Shown here piece by piece: positions 6,147 through 12,941 of a stretch of 45,768 nt of DNA. Both the position numbers and the translations under genes were made by a program. The notes below the pieces were generated by a model that was not told where the DNA came from, ran no database searches, and saw only the letters and a list, made by a program, of their open reading frames with translations. The DNA is taken from positions 1 through 45,768 of IMG/VR virus record IMGVR_UViG_3300029914_000050. One strand, written 5' to 3'. The first letter of the stretch is position 1, and every line of letters begins with the position of its first letter. Source of the stretch: a virus.

Positions 6147-6369
6147 GATCGACGACCTCGACCCCGGCGTGCCGCACGGCGCGATAGTCGCGGTCCCGAC
6201 GGACGGACTCCAGTACAAGCTCATGCGCAAGCAGTTCATATGGTACGGGCCCAGGACGGCCGGACGCATGGGGCTCGTCGAGGTCTCAGGCGAGAAGTTC
6301 CCCACGTTAGAAGCAGCACAGAAACAGTGCGCCCACTTGCACAAGGCGCCACAGAGGATGACATGGTAA
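6106..6369 (+). CDS. Hypothetical protein, 87 aa
   Basis: A very strong ribosome site (AGGAGGG) lies just upstream of this ATG. The protein starts with a basic Trp-rich helix (MWKRLKKWWSAG), then VPHGAIVAVPTDGLQYKLMR and a C-terminal helix (TLEAAQKQCAHLH). No family recognised. Its end overlaps the exonuclease start. Confidence 0.65.
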   Translation: MWKRLKKWWSAGHEIDDLDPGVPHGAIVAVPTDGLQYKLMRKQFIWYGPRTAGRMGLVEVSGEKFPTLEAAQKQCAHLHKAPQRMTW

Positions 6370-6962
6370 GATCGAAAGACAGACCCGACATGATGCTCGA
6401 CCTCGAGACAATGGGCACAGGCAACGACGCGGCGATCATCGCCATCGGCGCCGTGATGTTCGACCCAGAAGCGTTCAGAGAGAACGGAGACTGGATGCAG
6501 TGCATCACGGGGGAGTTCTACGTGAACGTGGACCTCGAGAGCTCGATCCGCCACGGAGGCAAGGTGACGGGCGCAACCGTCGAGTGGTGGATGGACCAGT
6601 CGCAGGAGGCCAGGGACAAGCTCAAGGCGGCCAAGTTAGACGTGGACGAGGCGCTCGCCTCGTTCTCGTCCTGGGTGTCGCTGTTCGGCGACCCCGCCAC
6701 CGTGTGGGGGAACGGCGCCACGTTCGACAACGTCGTGCTCCGCTCCGCCTACGACAGGATGGACTCAGACCAGTCGGAGCTGAAGTGCCCCTGGAACTTC
6801 CGCGCCGACCGGTGCTACCGCACGCTGCGGAACTTAGCCCCGAACCTGGTCACAGACATCCCCGGCCTCGTCGCGCACTACGCGCTGGACGATGCCAAGT
6901 ACCAGGCGGTCGTCGCCTCCCGCATCCTGAGCAGGTTCAAGACACGGGGGGACGCGGCGTGA
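6363..6962 (+). CDS. DEDDh 3'-5' exonuclease
   Basis: The 199-residue protein has the DnaQ-like exonuclease motifs: MLDLETMG (Asp13, Glu15), NGATFDNVVL (Asp122) and HYALDDAKYQA (His172, Asp177). It removes nucleotides from 3' ends with two metal ions. The spacing and the WWMDQSQEAR segment fit the phage Rv2179c/exonuclease VIII-like group rather than a polymerase proofreading subunit. The ATG overlaps the preceding stop region, and GTGA couples it to the next gene. A role in host DNA breakdown or recombination is likely. Confidence 0.85.
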   Translation: MVRSKDRPDMMLDLETMGTGNDAAIIAIGAVMFDPEAFRENGDWMQCITGEFYVNVDLESSIRHGGKVTGATVEWWMDQSQEARDKLKAAKLDVDEALASFSSWVSLFGDPATVWGNGATFDNVVLRSAYDRMDSDQSELKCPWNFRADRCYRTLRNLAPNLVTDIPGLVAHYALDDAKYQAVVASRILSRFKTRGDAA

Positions 6963-7417
6963 AGGTGATGGACCAGTTCCTCAAGGAGTTCTCCCCCGAC
7001 GACGTCATCTGGCTGCAGCAGGCAGCGCGCGTCACCCTCTGCGGGTCCGCGCGGTTCGAGCAGGACTTCCACAGGGTGTCCGAGGAGCTGACGCTCAACG
7101 GCATCGTGGTCTACAGCCTCGCCGTCTTCCCGTCGACGCACGCGGGCCAGAAGGACTGGTACACCGACGCGCAGAAGGACACGCTCGACCTCGTGCACAT
7201 GGCCAAGATCGTCCACTCGGACGCGGTCGTCGTGCTGGACAGGGACGGCTACGTGGGCGAGAGCACGTCGAGGGAGGTGGTGTTCGCGAAGGCGATCAAC
7301 CGCCAGGTGTTCTACCTCGAGGGGCCGCCGAACTACCGGCAGATCATCGACGGCAGGGACATCCTGCGCCGCGGGCGGACGCCCTACGACATAACTATAA
7401 CAGGAGCCACGTCATGA
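6959..7417 (+). CDS. Nucleoside 2-deoxyribosyltransferase-like protein
   Basis: The 152-residue protein begins its domain with RVTLCGSARFEQDFHRVSEEL and continues with DLVHMAKIVHSDAVVVLDRDGYVGESTSREVVFAKAINRQVFYLE. This is the Rossmann-like layout of the nucleoside 2-deoxyribosyltransferase superfamily: a Gly-Ser loop, an acidic DRDG..G.ST..E nucleotide-binding stretch and a final strand. Members cleave or exchange the base of a deoxynucleoside, and many phage copies are of unproven activity. It starts with GTG in the exonuclease stop. Confidence 0.75.
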   Translation: MKVMDQFLKEFSPDDVIWLQQAARVTLCGSARFEQDFHRVSEELTLNGIVVYSLAVFPSTHAGQKDWYTDAQKDTLDLVHMAKIVHSDAVVVLDRDGYVGESTSREVVFAKAINRQVFYLEGPPNYRQIIDGRDILRRGRTPYDITITGATS

Positions 7418-7701
7418 CAAAATTCTGCAAGGACTGCAAGCACGCCGAGCCAGACCCGTTCTTCAAGATCTGGGCGCCCTTCTTCGGGTTGAAGTGGAAG
7501 TTCGCGAAGTGCACGAACACCAGGGTGCCGTACAACGCGGCCAACCTCAACTCGTCCGGCGTGGGCGACTTCCTCGCGTCCGGCAGGGGCAAGCGGCCGG
7601 ACACCGCGAAGCCTATGACCTCGTTCTGCAGCACCGCGCGCGAGCTCGGGTTCATGTGCGGCCGGGACGCGGAGTTCTTCGAACCGCGGAGGGCCAAGTG
7701 A
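7414..7701 (+). CDS. Hypothetical protein with CxxC and C-terminal FEP motif
   Basis: The 95-residue protein starts MTKFCKDCKHAEPD and has later cysteines in AKCTN, SFCSTARELGFMCG and an EFFEPRR end. This is a known small phage family (CxxCKH...C...ARE.GFCG....F.P) that likely binds one zinc. Function unknown. ATGA overlap upstream, GTG of the nuclease in its stop. Confidence 0.7.
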   Translation: MTKFCKDCKHAEPDPFFKIWAPFFGLKWKFAKCTNTRVPYNAANLNSSGVGDFLASGRGKRPDTAKPMTSFCSTARELGFMCGRDAEFFEPRRAK

Positions 7702-8942
7702 GCCCGAGGATAGACGACCACGGGAAGGCACACGCGAGGCTCAGCGCCTCGGAGAGTCACCGGTGGATGGAGTGCCCGGGCTCGGTCCAGCTGATCGAGA
7801 AACTGCCTCCACAGCTGAAGCGCAAGTCCAGCTGGCACGCAGACCAGGGCACCGCGGCGCACGCGCTGGGCGAACTCTGCCTGAAGACGAGGCGCACCCC
7901 GAAGGGCTACATGAACAAGGAGATCGCGGGCTTCGAGGTCGACCAGGACATGGTCGAGGCCGTCGACGTCTACCTGGCCGAGATCGCCGCGCAGAGGAAG
8001 CGCTACCCGAAGGCGGAGTTCGCCGTGGAGAAGCGGTTCGACGGCAGTTGGTTCGACCCCGACATGTTCGGGACGGGCGACTACTCGCTGTCCGCGATAT
8101 TCGACCGATTCATCATCACCGACTACAAGCACGGCAAGGGCGTGCCGGTGGAGGTGGTGCAGAACCCGCAGCTGAAGATATACGGGTTCCTGGGCGCCGC
8201 CGAGGACGACTTCCAGTACGACGTCGCCGAGTTCGTCATCGCCCAGCCGCGCGCGCCGCACAGGGACGGGGGGATCAGGCGCTGGGAGATGCCCATGGCG
8301 GACCTGAAGGCGTGGGGCTTCGACGTGCTGAAGCCGGCGGCGGACGCCACGCGTAAGAAGGACGCGCCGCTGGTGTCCGGCGACCACTGCAAGTGGTGCC
8401 TCGCGCTGTCCACGTGCCCGCGCGTCACCGAGGACACGGCGGCCGTCGGGCTCGCGGGCTTCACCGAGGACGGGTTGGCCGACCTCGGGCACAACGGCGG
8501 GCCGGTCATGGACCCGCCGGGCGACGACGGCCACGCTCGCTCGCTCGCCTCCGCCCTCGAGAAGCTGCCCGCGCTGAAGGCGTACGTGAAGTCGGTCACG
8601 GCCGACGCCTACTCCGCCAGCAAGGCTGGCCTCAAGATACCCGGCTGGAAGCTGGTCGAGGGCAAGCTCGGCGACCGCACGTTCGCGGACGAGAAGAAGG
8701 CCACCCGCGTGTTCAAGAAGCACGGCGTGGGCGTCGACCAGCTCGTGGTGACGACGGCGAAGATGCTGACGCCCGCGCAGGCCGAGAAGCTGCTGCCCAA
8801 GGAGGTGCGCAGGGAGGTCATGGCGCCGCTCGTGGCGAGGGCGCCGGGCAGACCGACGCTGGCGCGCGACTCGGACCCGAGGCCGCCGATCGACCCGAAG
8901 GACGTGTTCCCCGACGACGAGGGGACGGACTATGCTGACTGA
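7698..8942 (+). CDS. DUF2800 (PD-(D/E)XK, Cas4/RecB-like) nuclease
   Basis: The 414-residue protein opens with ARLSASESHRWMECPGS and GTAAHALGEL, the DUF2800 signature. Candidate catalytic residues are Asp128 in GTGDYSL and Asp142/Lys144 in ITDYKHGKG, the D...DxK of the PD-(D/E)XK fold. Cys231, Cys234 and Cys240 (CKWCLALSTCP) would bind an iron-sulfur cluster, as in Cas4-like nucleases. The family acts in phage recombination and often sits, as here, next to DUF2815 and a family A polymerase. GTG start chosen by its overlap with the previous stop. Confidence 0.88.
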   Translation: MSPRIDDHGKAHARLSASESHRWMECPGSVQLIEKLPPQLKRKSSWHADQGTAAHALGELCLKTRRTPKGYMNKEIAGFEVDQDMVEAVDVYLAEIAAQRKRYPKAEFAVEKRFDGSWFDPDMFGTGDYSLSAIFDRFIITDYKHGKGVPVEVVQNPQLKIYGFLGAAEDDFQYDVAEFVIAQPRAPHRDGGIRRWEMPMADLKAWGFDVLKPAADATRKKDAPLVSGDHCKWCLALSTCPRVTEDTAAVGLAGFTEDGLADLGHNGGPVMDPPGDDGHARSLASALEKLPALKAYVKSVTADAYSASKAGLKIPGWKLVEGKLGDRTFADEKKATRVFKKHGVGVDQLVVTTAKMLTPAQAEKLLPKEVRREVMAPLVARAPGRPTLARDSDPRPPIDPKDVFPDDEGTDYAD

Positions 8943-9192
8943 CGACGAGAGGTTGGAGCGGTTCGCCGACATACTCAACAGACCGGGCGGGGTGCTGGTC
9001 TACCACCCCAGCAACGAGGTGACAGTCTGCGGTCAACTCGGCCACGTATTCTACGACCTCCAGAGGAGGGGCAAGCTGCTCCCGTCGGAACTCGCGCCCG
9101 CCGACTCGCTGTTCGCGATGGACAAGGCGGTGCTGGAACGCAGCCTCGAGGATCCGCTAATCACCAGATGGAAGCCGTCCGATGACAAATAA
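8932..9192 (+). CDS. Hypothetical protein, 86 aa
   Basis: The product (MLTDDERLERFADILNR...) has an N-terminal helix, a middle strand pair (GVLVYHPSNEVTVCGQLGHVF) and a helical end with ADSLFAMDKAVLERSLEDP. No family is recognised. It overlaps the nuclease gene by 11 nt and the following gene by 11 nt, so it is translated within the recombination operon. Confidence 0.65.
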   Translation: MLTDDERLERFADILNRPGGVLVYHPSNEVTVCGQLGHVFYDLQRRGKLLPSELAPADSLFAMDKAVLERSLEDPLITRWKPSDDK

Positions 9193-9430
9193 GTTCTACC
9201 TCCACATCACGAACCCGCAGTGGTACGCGCTGCGCGACATGGTACTGGTCAAGGAGCGCCGCATCTTCCCGCGCTGCGAGATGCCGAGGGTCGACGACCG
9301 CATGGCGGCGTCGCTCGTGGAGAAGGGCGTCCTCGTCGCGATCGCCGGCGACAAGTACCGCATCACCGACCAGGGGGTGGACGCCATGAGGCGCGTGGAG
9401 GCCCTGCATGAGCGTCAGACGAGGGACTGA
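9182..9430 (+). CDS. Small winged-helix-like protein
   Basis: The 82-residue protein ends with DDRMAASLVEKGVLVAIAGDKYRITDQGVDAMRR. This is the recognition helix, beta-wing and final helix of a winged helix-turn-helix (L..KG.l.....yrIT..G...l). The N-terminal half (FYLHITNPQWYALRDM) is less clear. A DNA-binding regulator or replication accessory is plausible. The fold is read from the pattern only. Confidence 0.6.
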   Translation: MTNKFYLHITNPQWYALRDMVLVKERRIFPRCEMPRVDDRMAASLVEKGVLVAIAGDKYRITDQGVDAMRRVEALHERQTRD

Positions 9431-10019
9431 GCGGGACGGCTACATGTGGTCCAACCAGAAGAGGCGCATCAAGAGGCAGCTGTTCAACCGCGACGGGTCG
9501 TTCTGCGCCGGCGAGGGGTGCTTCATCGCGTTCGCGCACGAGCGCGAGGCCACCATCGACCACGTCAGACCCCGCTCGAAGGGGGGTTCCAACGAGCTCG
9601 CTAACCTGCAATTGATGTGCAAGAAGTGCAACGAGGAGAAGGGCAACAGGTATGGAGAAGATCTTAGACATAGAGGTGGAGCTGCTCCACGAGACGCCGG
9701 CGGCGTACCGGGTGGCGAGCTGCACGACGGGGAAGGTGGCGTGGGTGCCGAAGTCGCAGTGCGAGCTGGACGGCGAGTCGCTGCAGCTGCCCGCGTGGCT
9801 GGCGGAGGAGAAGGGCCTGGTGTGAGGCGCTTCAAGGTCCGCGTCCAGAGGATCCAGCACTTCGTCGCCGAGATCGAGGCCCCCACGGCGCTGCAGGCCA
9901 TAGCGAAGATCAGGGATGTGTTCCTGTGGCCGCACGCGCTGACGCAGGAGAAGTGGCAGCTGCTCGACATCGACGAGGGGGCTGCCGTGCAGGCTTCTAT
10001 TTTACGGAAGCGACGCTAG
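9408..10019 (+). CDS. HNH endonuclease with anomalous read-through end
   Basis: Residues 20-81 form a complete HNH domain: Cys33/Cys38 and Cys71/Cys74 as zinc knuckles, IDHVRPRSKGG with Asp51-His52, and NELANLQLMC. Such enzymes cut DNA with a beta-beta-alpha-metal site; stand-alone phage copies may aid packaging or nicking. Beyond about 9655 the frame continues with Gly/Arg-rich sequence that is the out-of-frame shadow of the gene at 9652-9825. It then merges in frame with the gene at 9822-10019, and there is no stop before 10019. The working protein may be only the first ~85 residues. Confidence 0.6.
   Translation: MSVRRGTERDGYMWSNQKRRIKRQLFNRDGSFCAGEGCFIAFAHEREATIDHVRPRSKGGSNELANLQLMCKKCNEEKGNRYGEDLRHRGGAAPRDAGGVPGGELHDGEGGVGAEVAVRAGRRVAAAARVAGGGEGPGVRRFKVRVQRIQHFVAEIEAPTALQAIAKIRDVFLWPHALTQEKWQLLDIDEGAAVQASILRKRR
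9652..9825 (+). CDS. Small hypothetical protein nested in HNH frame
   Basis: ATG at 9652 opens a 57-residue frame (MEKILDIEVELLHETPAAYRV..., ending LPAWLAEEKGLV). Nearly every codon ends in G or C after the first few, as in this phage's true genes, so this frame rather than the HNH frame looks coding over this stretch. A purine-rich AAGGGCAACAGG precedes it. It reads like a small beta-sheet protein; family unknown. Confidence 0.6.
   Translation: MEKILDIEVELLHETPAAYRVASCTTGKVAWVPKSQCELDGESLQLPAWLAEEKGLV
9822..10019 (+). CDS. Small hypothetical protein, GTG start
   Basis: A GTG overlapping the TGA of the previous small gene opens a 65-residue frame: MRRFKVRVQRIQHFVAEIEAPTALQAIAKIRDVF. The strand-helix pattern (FKVRVQ...FVAEIEA.TALQAIAKI) is like small phage proteins of unknown role. 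It lies in the same frame as the HNH gene, so it would be the C-terminus of that product if translation reads through. Confidence 0.55.
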   Translation: MRRFKVRVQRIQHFVAEIEAPTALQAIAKIRDVFLWPHALTQEKWQLLDIDEGAAVQASILRKRR

Positions 10020-10029
10020 GCTTAACCCA

Positions 10030-10046
10030 CTGGACGCTGTGTCCAG
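10030..10046 (+). other. Small hairpin upstream of the ssDNA-binding gene
   Basis: CTGGAC (10030-10035) pairs perfectly with GTCCAG (10041-10046) around GCTGT. The right arm and next bases, GTCCAGCAC, recur after the same gene at 10755-10763, where they form another small hairpin. No U-tract follows. It may be a processing or translational-control element; this is not established. Confidence 0.5.
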
Positions 10047-10092
10047 CACGGGCCACCGATATGGATATTTGACATTGATATGGAGAGAAGAT

Positions 10093-10731
10093 ATGGCTAC
10101 TGACAAGAAGGTACTGGTCACCCCACCGTTCCGCGTCTCGTTCCCCTGGGTCGAGGTGGCGCGCGAGCAGGAGAACGACGACGGCACGAAGAACAAGGGC
10201 AAGTACGGCGTGACCGCCGTGTGGATGCCGAACACCTTCAACGCCGTGCAGAAGCAGCAGTGGAACGAGATCCTGAAGCTCCTCGACGAGGTGTCGATCG
10301 CGGCCTTCAAGAAGAAGTGGAAGGACCTGCCGGCCAACTTCAAGAAGGGCCTGCGCGACGGCTCCGAGAAGGAGGGCCTCGAGGGCTTCCCAGAGGGTTG
10401 CATGTTCGCCAGCCTCACCAGCTCGCACAAGCCTATCATCTGGAACCGCGACAAGTCGGCCCGCATCGTGAACGACCCGGAGCAGTTCTACGCAGGCGTG
10501 TGGGCCCGCGCGATGGTGAACTGCTACTCCTACGACACGAAGGGCAAGGGCGTCGCGCTCGGGCTCAACCTGCTGCAGAAGTTGGGCGACGGCCCGCGCA
10601 TCGGCGGAGGCCCAGGCGCCAACGCTGAGACCGCGTTCGCCGACCACGAGTTGACCGAGGCCGACGAGGCCTGGTTGACCAAGCAGGGCGCCGAGTTCGG
10701 CGCGTCCGACGACGAGGACGGCGGCTTCTAA
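10093..10731 (+). CDS. DUF2815 ssDNA-binding protein
   Basis: The 212-residue protein has the DUF2815 pattern (VLVTPPFRVSFPWV, KYGVTAVW near residues 37-44, HKPIIWN, YAGVWARAMVNCY). It ends in an acidic aromatic tail, DDEDGGF, as in T7 gp2.5 and bacterial SSB tails that recruit partners. It should coat single-stranded DNA during phage replication and recombination. The start at 10093 is chosen for the adjacent GGAGAGAAG; an upstream in-frame ATG at 10039 lacks a ribosome site. It stands apart in its own structured intergenic frame. Confidence 0.87.
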   Translation: MATDKKVLVTPPFRVSFPWVEVAREQENDDGTKNKGKYGVTAVWMPNTFNAVQKQQWNEILKLLDEVSIAAFKKKWKDLPANFKKGLRDGSEKEGLEGFPEGCMFASLTSSHKPIIWNRDKSARIVNDPEQFYAGVWARAMVNCYSYDTKGKGVALGLNLLQKLGDGPRIGGGPGANAETAFADHELTEADEAWLTKQGAEFGASDDEDGGF

Positions 10732-10915
10732 CAACCAGCACCGGTAGGGGCAGGGTCCAGCACATGGACTGAGACGAGTATACCCGAGGAACGCTGCGCC
10801 GTGGTGGCGTGAGACCCGAGGGTGAAAGGCTCAAACGGAGGGGCAAGACGGCCTAACTAGCCTTCAGCACCCCACCGGCCGGTGGACCGAGAAACACGAA
10901 ACTGAGGAGAGACGC
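10732..10915 (+). other. 184-nt intergenic region with hairpin and palindrome
   Basis: No convincing reading frame lies here. It holds a small hairpin (GTCCA 10755-10759 with TGGAC 10765-10769) and a perfect 14-bp palindrome, CCACCGGCCGGTGG (10872-10885). ACTGAGGAGAGACGC then serves as the ribosome site for the next gene. I see no clear promoter or U-tract. It could be a transcript leader or an operator. Confidence 0.55.
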
Positions 10916-11284
10916 ATGACCGACCAGACGAAGAAGAAGCGGGAGACCTACAAGATCGAGGGCGCCCTCTTCGAAAGCATCGAGGCGAAGTGCGTCGCGA
11001 TGCTCACGATCGAGAAGGAGATGGAGCGCCTTATGCACAGCGCCAACGAGGCGCTGTGGAAAGAGGTCGAGGCCGCGTTCCCCGACCTCGAGGTCCGCAA
11101 GCACTACATGATAAACCGCGAGTACTCCGAGCAGGGCGTCATCTTCCTGGAGCCGAGCAAGAACTGCTGCGCGCACCACGCGATGGGCAACGTCCTCGAC
11201 CAGATCGTCGAGAGCGTCAACAGGGCCGCGGAGAGCGCGCTCGAGGACGGCGACCCGAAGCCGGACGCGGGAAAGGTGCACTGA
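10916..11284 (+). CDS. Hypothetical protein, 122 aa
   Basis: The product is mostly helical (FESIEAKCVAMLTIEKEMERLMHSANEALWKEVEAAFPDL) with a central strand pair (VRKHYMINREYSEQGVIFLEP) and a Cys pair followed by His (KNCCAHHA). No family is recognised. The ATG follows GAGGAGAGACGC. It opens the stretch between the ssDNA-binding gene and the polymerase. Confidence 0.68.
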   Translation: MTDQTKKKRETYKIEGALFESIEAKCVAMLTIEKEMERLMHSANEALWKEVEAAFPDLEVRKHYMINREYSEQGVIFLEPSKNCCAHHAMGNVLDQIVESVNRAAESALEDGDPKPDAGKVH

Positions 11285-11286
11285 CC

Positions 11287-11538
11287 ATGCGCATCAACGA
11301 ACGGAGCTTCTCGGTGGTCAAGAAGCGCGACATCATCCACCCGGAGCCGCCGGAGCACTGCGACGACTGCAGCAGGCGGATCACGGGCGTGTTCTACGAG
11401 ACCGCCCCGGGGTCGCACCAGTCGCCGAGGCGCCGCTGCACCCCGTGCGCCATGGAGGGCACCGCCGACTTCCGCGCCAGGAAGTATATCAACGTCGCGA
11501 AGTTCGGCAGGGCCATCTTCAAGAAGACAGAGGGCTGA
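11287..11538 (+). CDS. Small zinc-ribbon-like protein
   Basis: The 83-residue protein contains HCDDCSRRITGVFYE and RRRCTPCAMEG, two CxxC pairs in a typical zinc-ribbon or treble-clef spacing, followed by a basic helix (FRARKYINVAKFGRAIF). It may bind nucleic acid. The start ATG lies three bases after the previous stop. Confidence 0.65.
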   Translation: MRINERSFSVVKKRDIIHPEPPEHCDDCSRRITGVFYETAPGSHQSPRRRCTPCAMEGTADFRARKYINVAKFGRAIFKKTEG

Positions 11539-11540
11539 GC

Positions 11541-11954
11541 ATGACGAAGGACGAGGAGAAGGAGAGAGACCGCATCCTCGCCGAGACGATAAAGCGTTGG
11601 CAGATGAAGGGCGGCGTCATCAAGAAGGTGAAGGCGCCGAAGGTCAGCGTCGAACACGTGCCGGTGGCCAAGTACAAGCTGGCCACCGGCACGCCGCCGC
11701 CTGAGCCCTACAGTCCGCCCCCTAAACTCCTCAAGAGACTGCTCGCCCGCAGGGGTCCCCCCATCAAGAACAAGAAGCTCGACCTAGCGGTCGGCGACAT
11801 GGTGTTGGTGCCGGACTACGCGGAGGGCGTGTTCCACCGGGTGGAGGTCGTGTCCGTCGACCCAGAGGAGGTGACTGTGCGTTACAGCGACGGGAGGGTC
11901 AGACTGGCCGACCCTGTATGGGCCAGGGCACCGCATTGGAGTGAAGGACAATGA
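11541..11954 (+). CDS. Hypothetical protein with KOW/Tudor-like C-terminal domain
   Basis: The 137-residue protein has a basic helical start, a proline-rich middle (TGTPPPEPYSPPP) and a C-terminal beta segment LAVGDMVLVPDYAEGVFHRVEVVSVDPEEVTVRYSDGR. The GD.V.V......G....V..V....V.V.Y.DG pattern is that of a small KOW/Tudor-like barrel. The function is unknown. It ends in an ATGA overlap with the AT-rich insert. Confidence 0.65.
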   Translation: MTKDEEKERDRILAETIKRWQMKGGVIKKVKAPKVSVEHVPVAKYKLATGTPPPEPYSPPPKLLKRLLARRGPPIKNKKLDLAVGDMVLVPDYAEGVFHRVEVVSVDPEEVTVRYSDGRVRLADPVWARAPHWSEGQ

Positions 11955-12349
11955 AAACACGACCTGTTAATTGGAATTTTAAAAATCTAGAATATCAACG
12001 TCAATTAAATATAAGTTGGCGTAGAAGGAATTATGCCAAGACACTATATAATCGATTGAAAAACAGGGCTCTGAAAAGGGAATTACCTTTTGATCTAACT
12101 ATTACTTGGATAGAGAAAAGACTTAAAGGTATGACATGCGAAATAACAGGTGTCCCTCTGTCGTTGGACTTATCTAAGACTCTTAGAAGTAATCCATGGT
12201 CTCCTTCATTTGACCAAAAGAAACCAGGCAAGGGGTATACTAAAAGAAATACACAACTAGTGTGTTGGTGTTATAATGCTGCAAAAGGTGCATGGGGTCA
12301 TGATGCGGTAGTGATAATGGCAGAAGCTTTAACAGGGGCAGACAAATGA
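11951..12349 (+). CDS. HNH-type homing endonuclease-like protein, AT-rich
   Basis: The 132-residue basic protein carries CEITGVPLSLD...PWSPSFDQKKPGKGYTKRNTQLVCWCYNAAKGAWG. I recognise a phage HNH-like family (CEVTG.PF......PFSPSLDRI.P.KGYT..N..LV....N.A.G.WG), with the nuclease centre around SFDQ and the downstream Asn. Its DNA is strikingly AT-rich with A/T-ending codons, unlike the GC-rich neighbours. It sits in a four-base ATGA overlap at both ends, so it looks like a recently acquired selfish gene slotted into the operon. Confidence 0.72.
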   Translation: MKTRPVNWNFKNLEYQRQLNISWRRRNYAKTLYNRLKNRALKRELPFDLTITWIEKRLKGMTCEITGVPLSLDLSKTLRSNPWSPSFDQKKPGKGYTKRNTQLVCWCYNAAKGAWGHDAVVIMAEALTGADK

Positions 12350-12519
12350 AAGTTACTAAAATAACGGTTGAGAGAGTAGTGAACTTAGGAGATTTTGAGA
12401 ACGAGAGGCTGGCTGTCACCGTGGTCGTCGAAGAGGGGGACAGCCCGGCAGCGGTCGTCATGAACGCCCGCAAGTTCATCAACGACCAGCAGAAGCTACT
12501 GCCGCGGAAGAAGGGCTGA
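12346..12519 (+). CDS. Small conserved phage protein (MKVTKITVERVVNLG type)
   Basis: The 57-residue product (MKVTKITVERVVNLGDFENERLAVTVVVEEGD...) resembles a widespread small phage beta-rich protein (K....V.R..NLG.YE..R.E..V...EGD). Its first ~50 bases are AT-rich like the insert before it, and the rest is GC-rich. That suggests the gene's 5' end was exchanged along with the insert. It ends directly at the ATG of a second AT-rich gene. Confidence 0.7.
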   Translation: MKVTKITVERVVNLGDFENERLAVTVVVEEGDSPAAVVMNARKFINDQQKLLPRKKG

Positions 12520-12941
12520 TGACGACGGAGGTCACATGTAGCGTTTCCAATTGTTCTCGTCCATCGAGAATAAAAGGTATATGCCAAACACATTATATGC
12601 GTCTACATAGAACTGGTAGCGTCAATGAATCATCCCCTATTGGTGCTAGAAACCATGGATTTGCTAAGAATAAAACTCCAGAATATCATTCTTGGATGAT
12701 GGCTCGCAATAGATGTAATAATCCCAATGATAAATATTATCCATATTATGGTGGACGTGGAATTAAATTTTGTCCCAGATGGGATAGTTTTGTCTTATTT
12801 TTAGAGGACATGGGCCCAAGACCTGTCGGCATGACACTTGACAGGAAAGATGGGAACAAGGATTACGAACCTTCGAATTGTCGATGGGCTACATATCTAG
12901 AACAACAAAGGAATAGAGAGAAACGTGGAATAAAACTATGA
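12519..12941 (+). CDS. HNH-type homing endonuclease-like protein, AT-rich
   Basis: The 140-residue protein has an N-terminal CxxxxC...C..H module (CSVSNCSRPSRIKGICQTHY). It is followed by EYHSWMMARNRCNNPN, YYGGRGIKFCPRWDSFVLFLEDMG, MTLDRKDGNKDYEPSNCRWAT and QRNR. This is the phage HNH family usually seen as free-standing homing endonucleases (W..M..RC.NP....Y..YGGRGI...W, LDRID...Y.P.NCRW). Base and codon use are AT-rich. It lies immediately before the DNA polymerase gene, a favoured homing target, and overlaps its start by four bases. Confidence 0.82.
   Translation: MTTEVTCSVSNCSRPSRIKGICQTHYMRLHRTGSVNESSPIGARNHGFAKNKTPEYHSWMMARNRCNNPNDKYYPYYGGRGIKFCPRWDSFVLFLEDMGPRPVGMTLDRKDGNKDYEPSNCRWATYLEQQRNREKRGIKL

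Noticed and set aside
7395-8978. A 527-residue open frame on the - strand opposite the DUF2800 nuclease
   Set aside because: It is an antisense shadow rich in Arg, Val and Leu, while the + strand frame has clear family motifs.
10069-10097. TTGACA (10069-10074) followed about 17 nt later by TATGGC as a promoter for the ssDNA-binding gene
   Set aside because: The -10 match is poor and would overlap the start codon, leaving no room for the ribosome site GGAGAGAAG.
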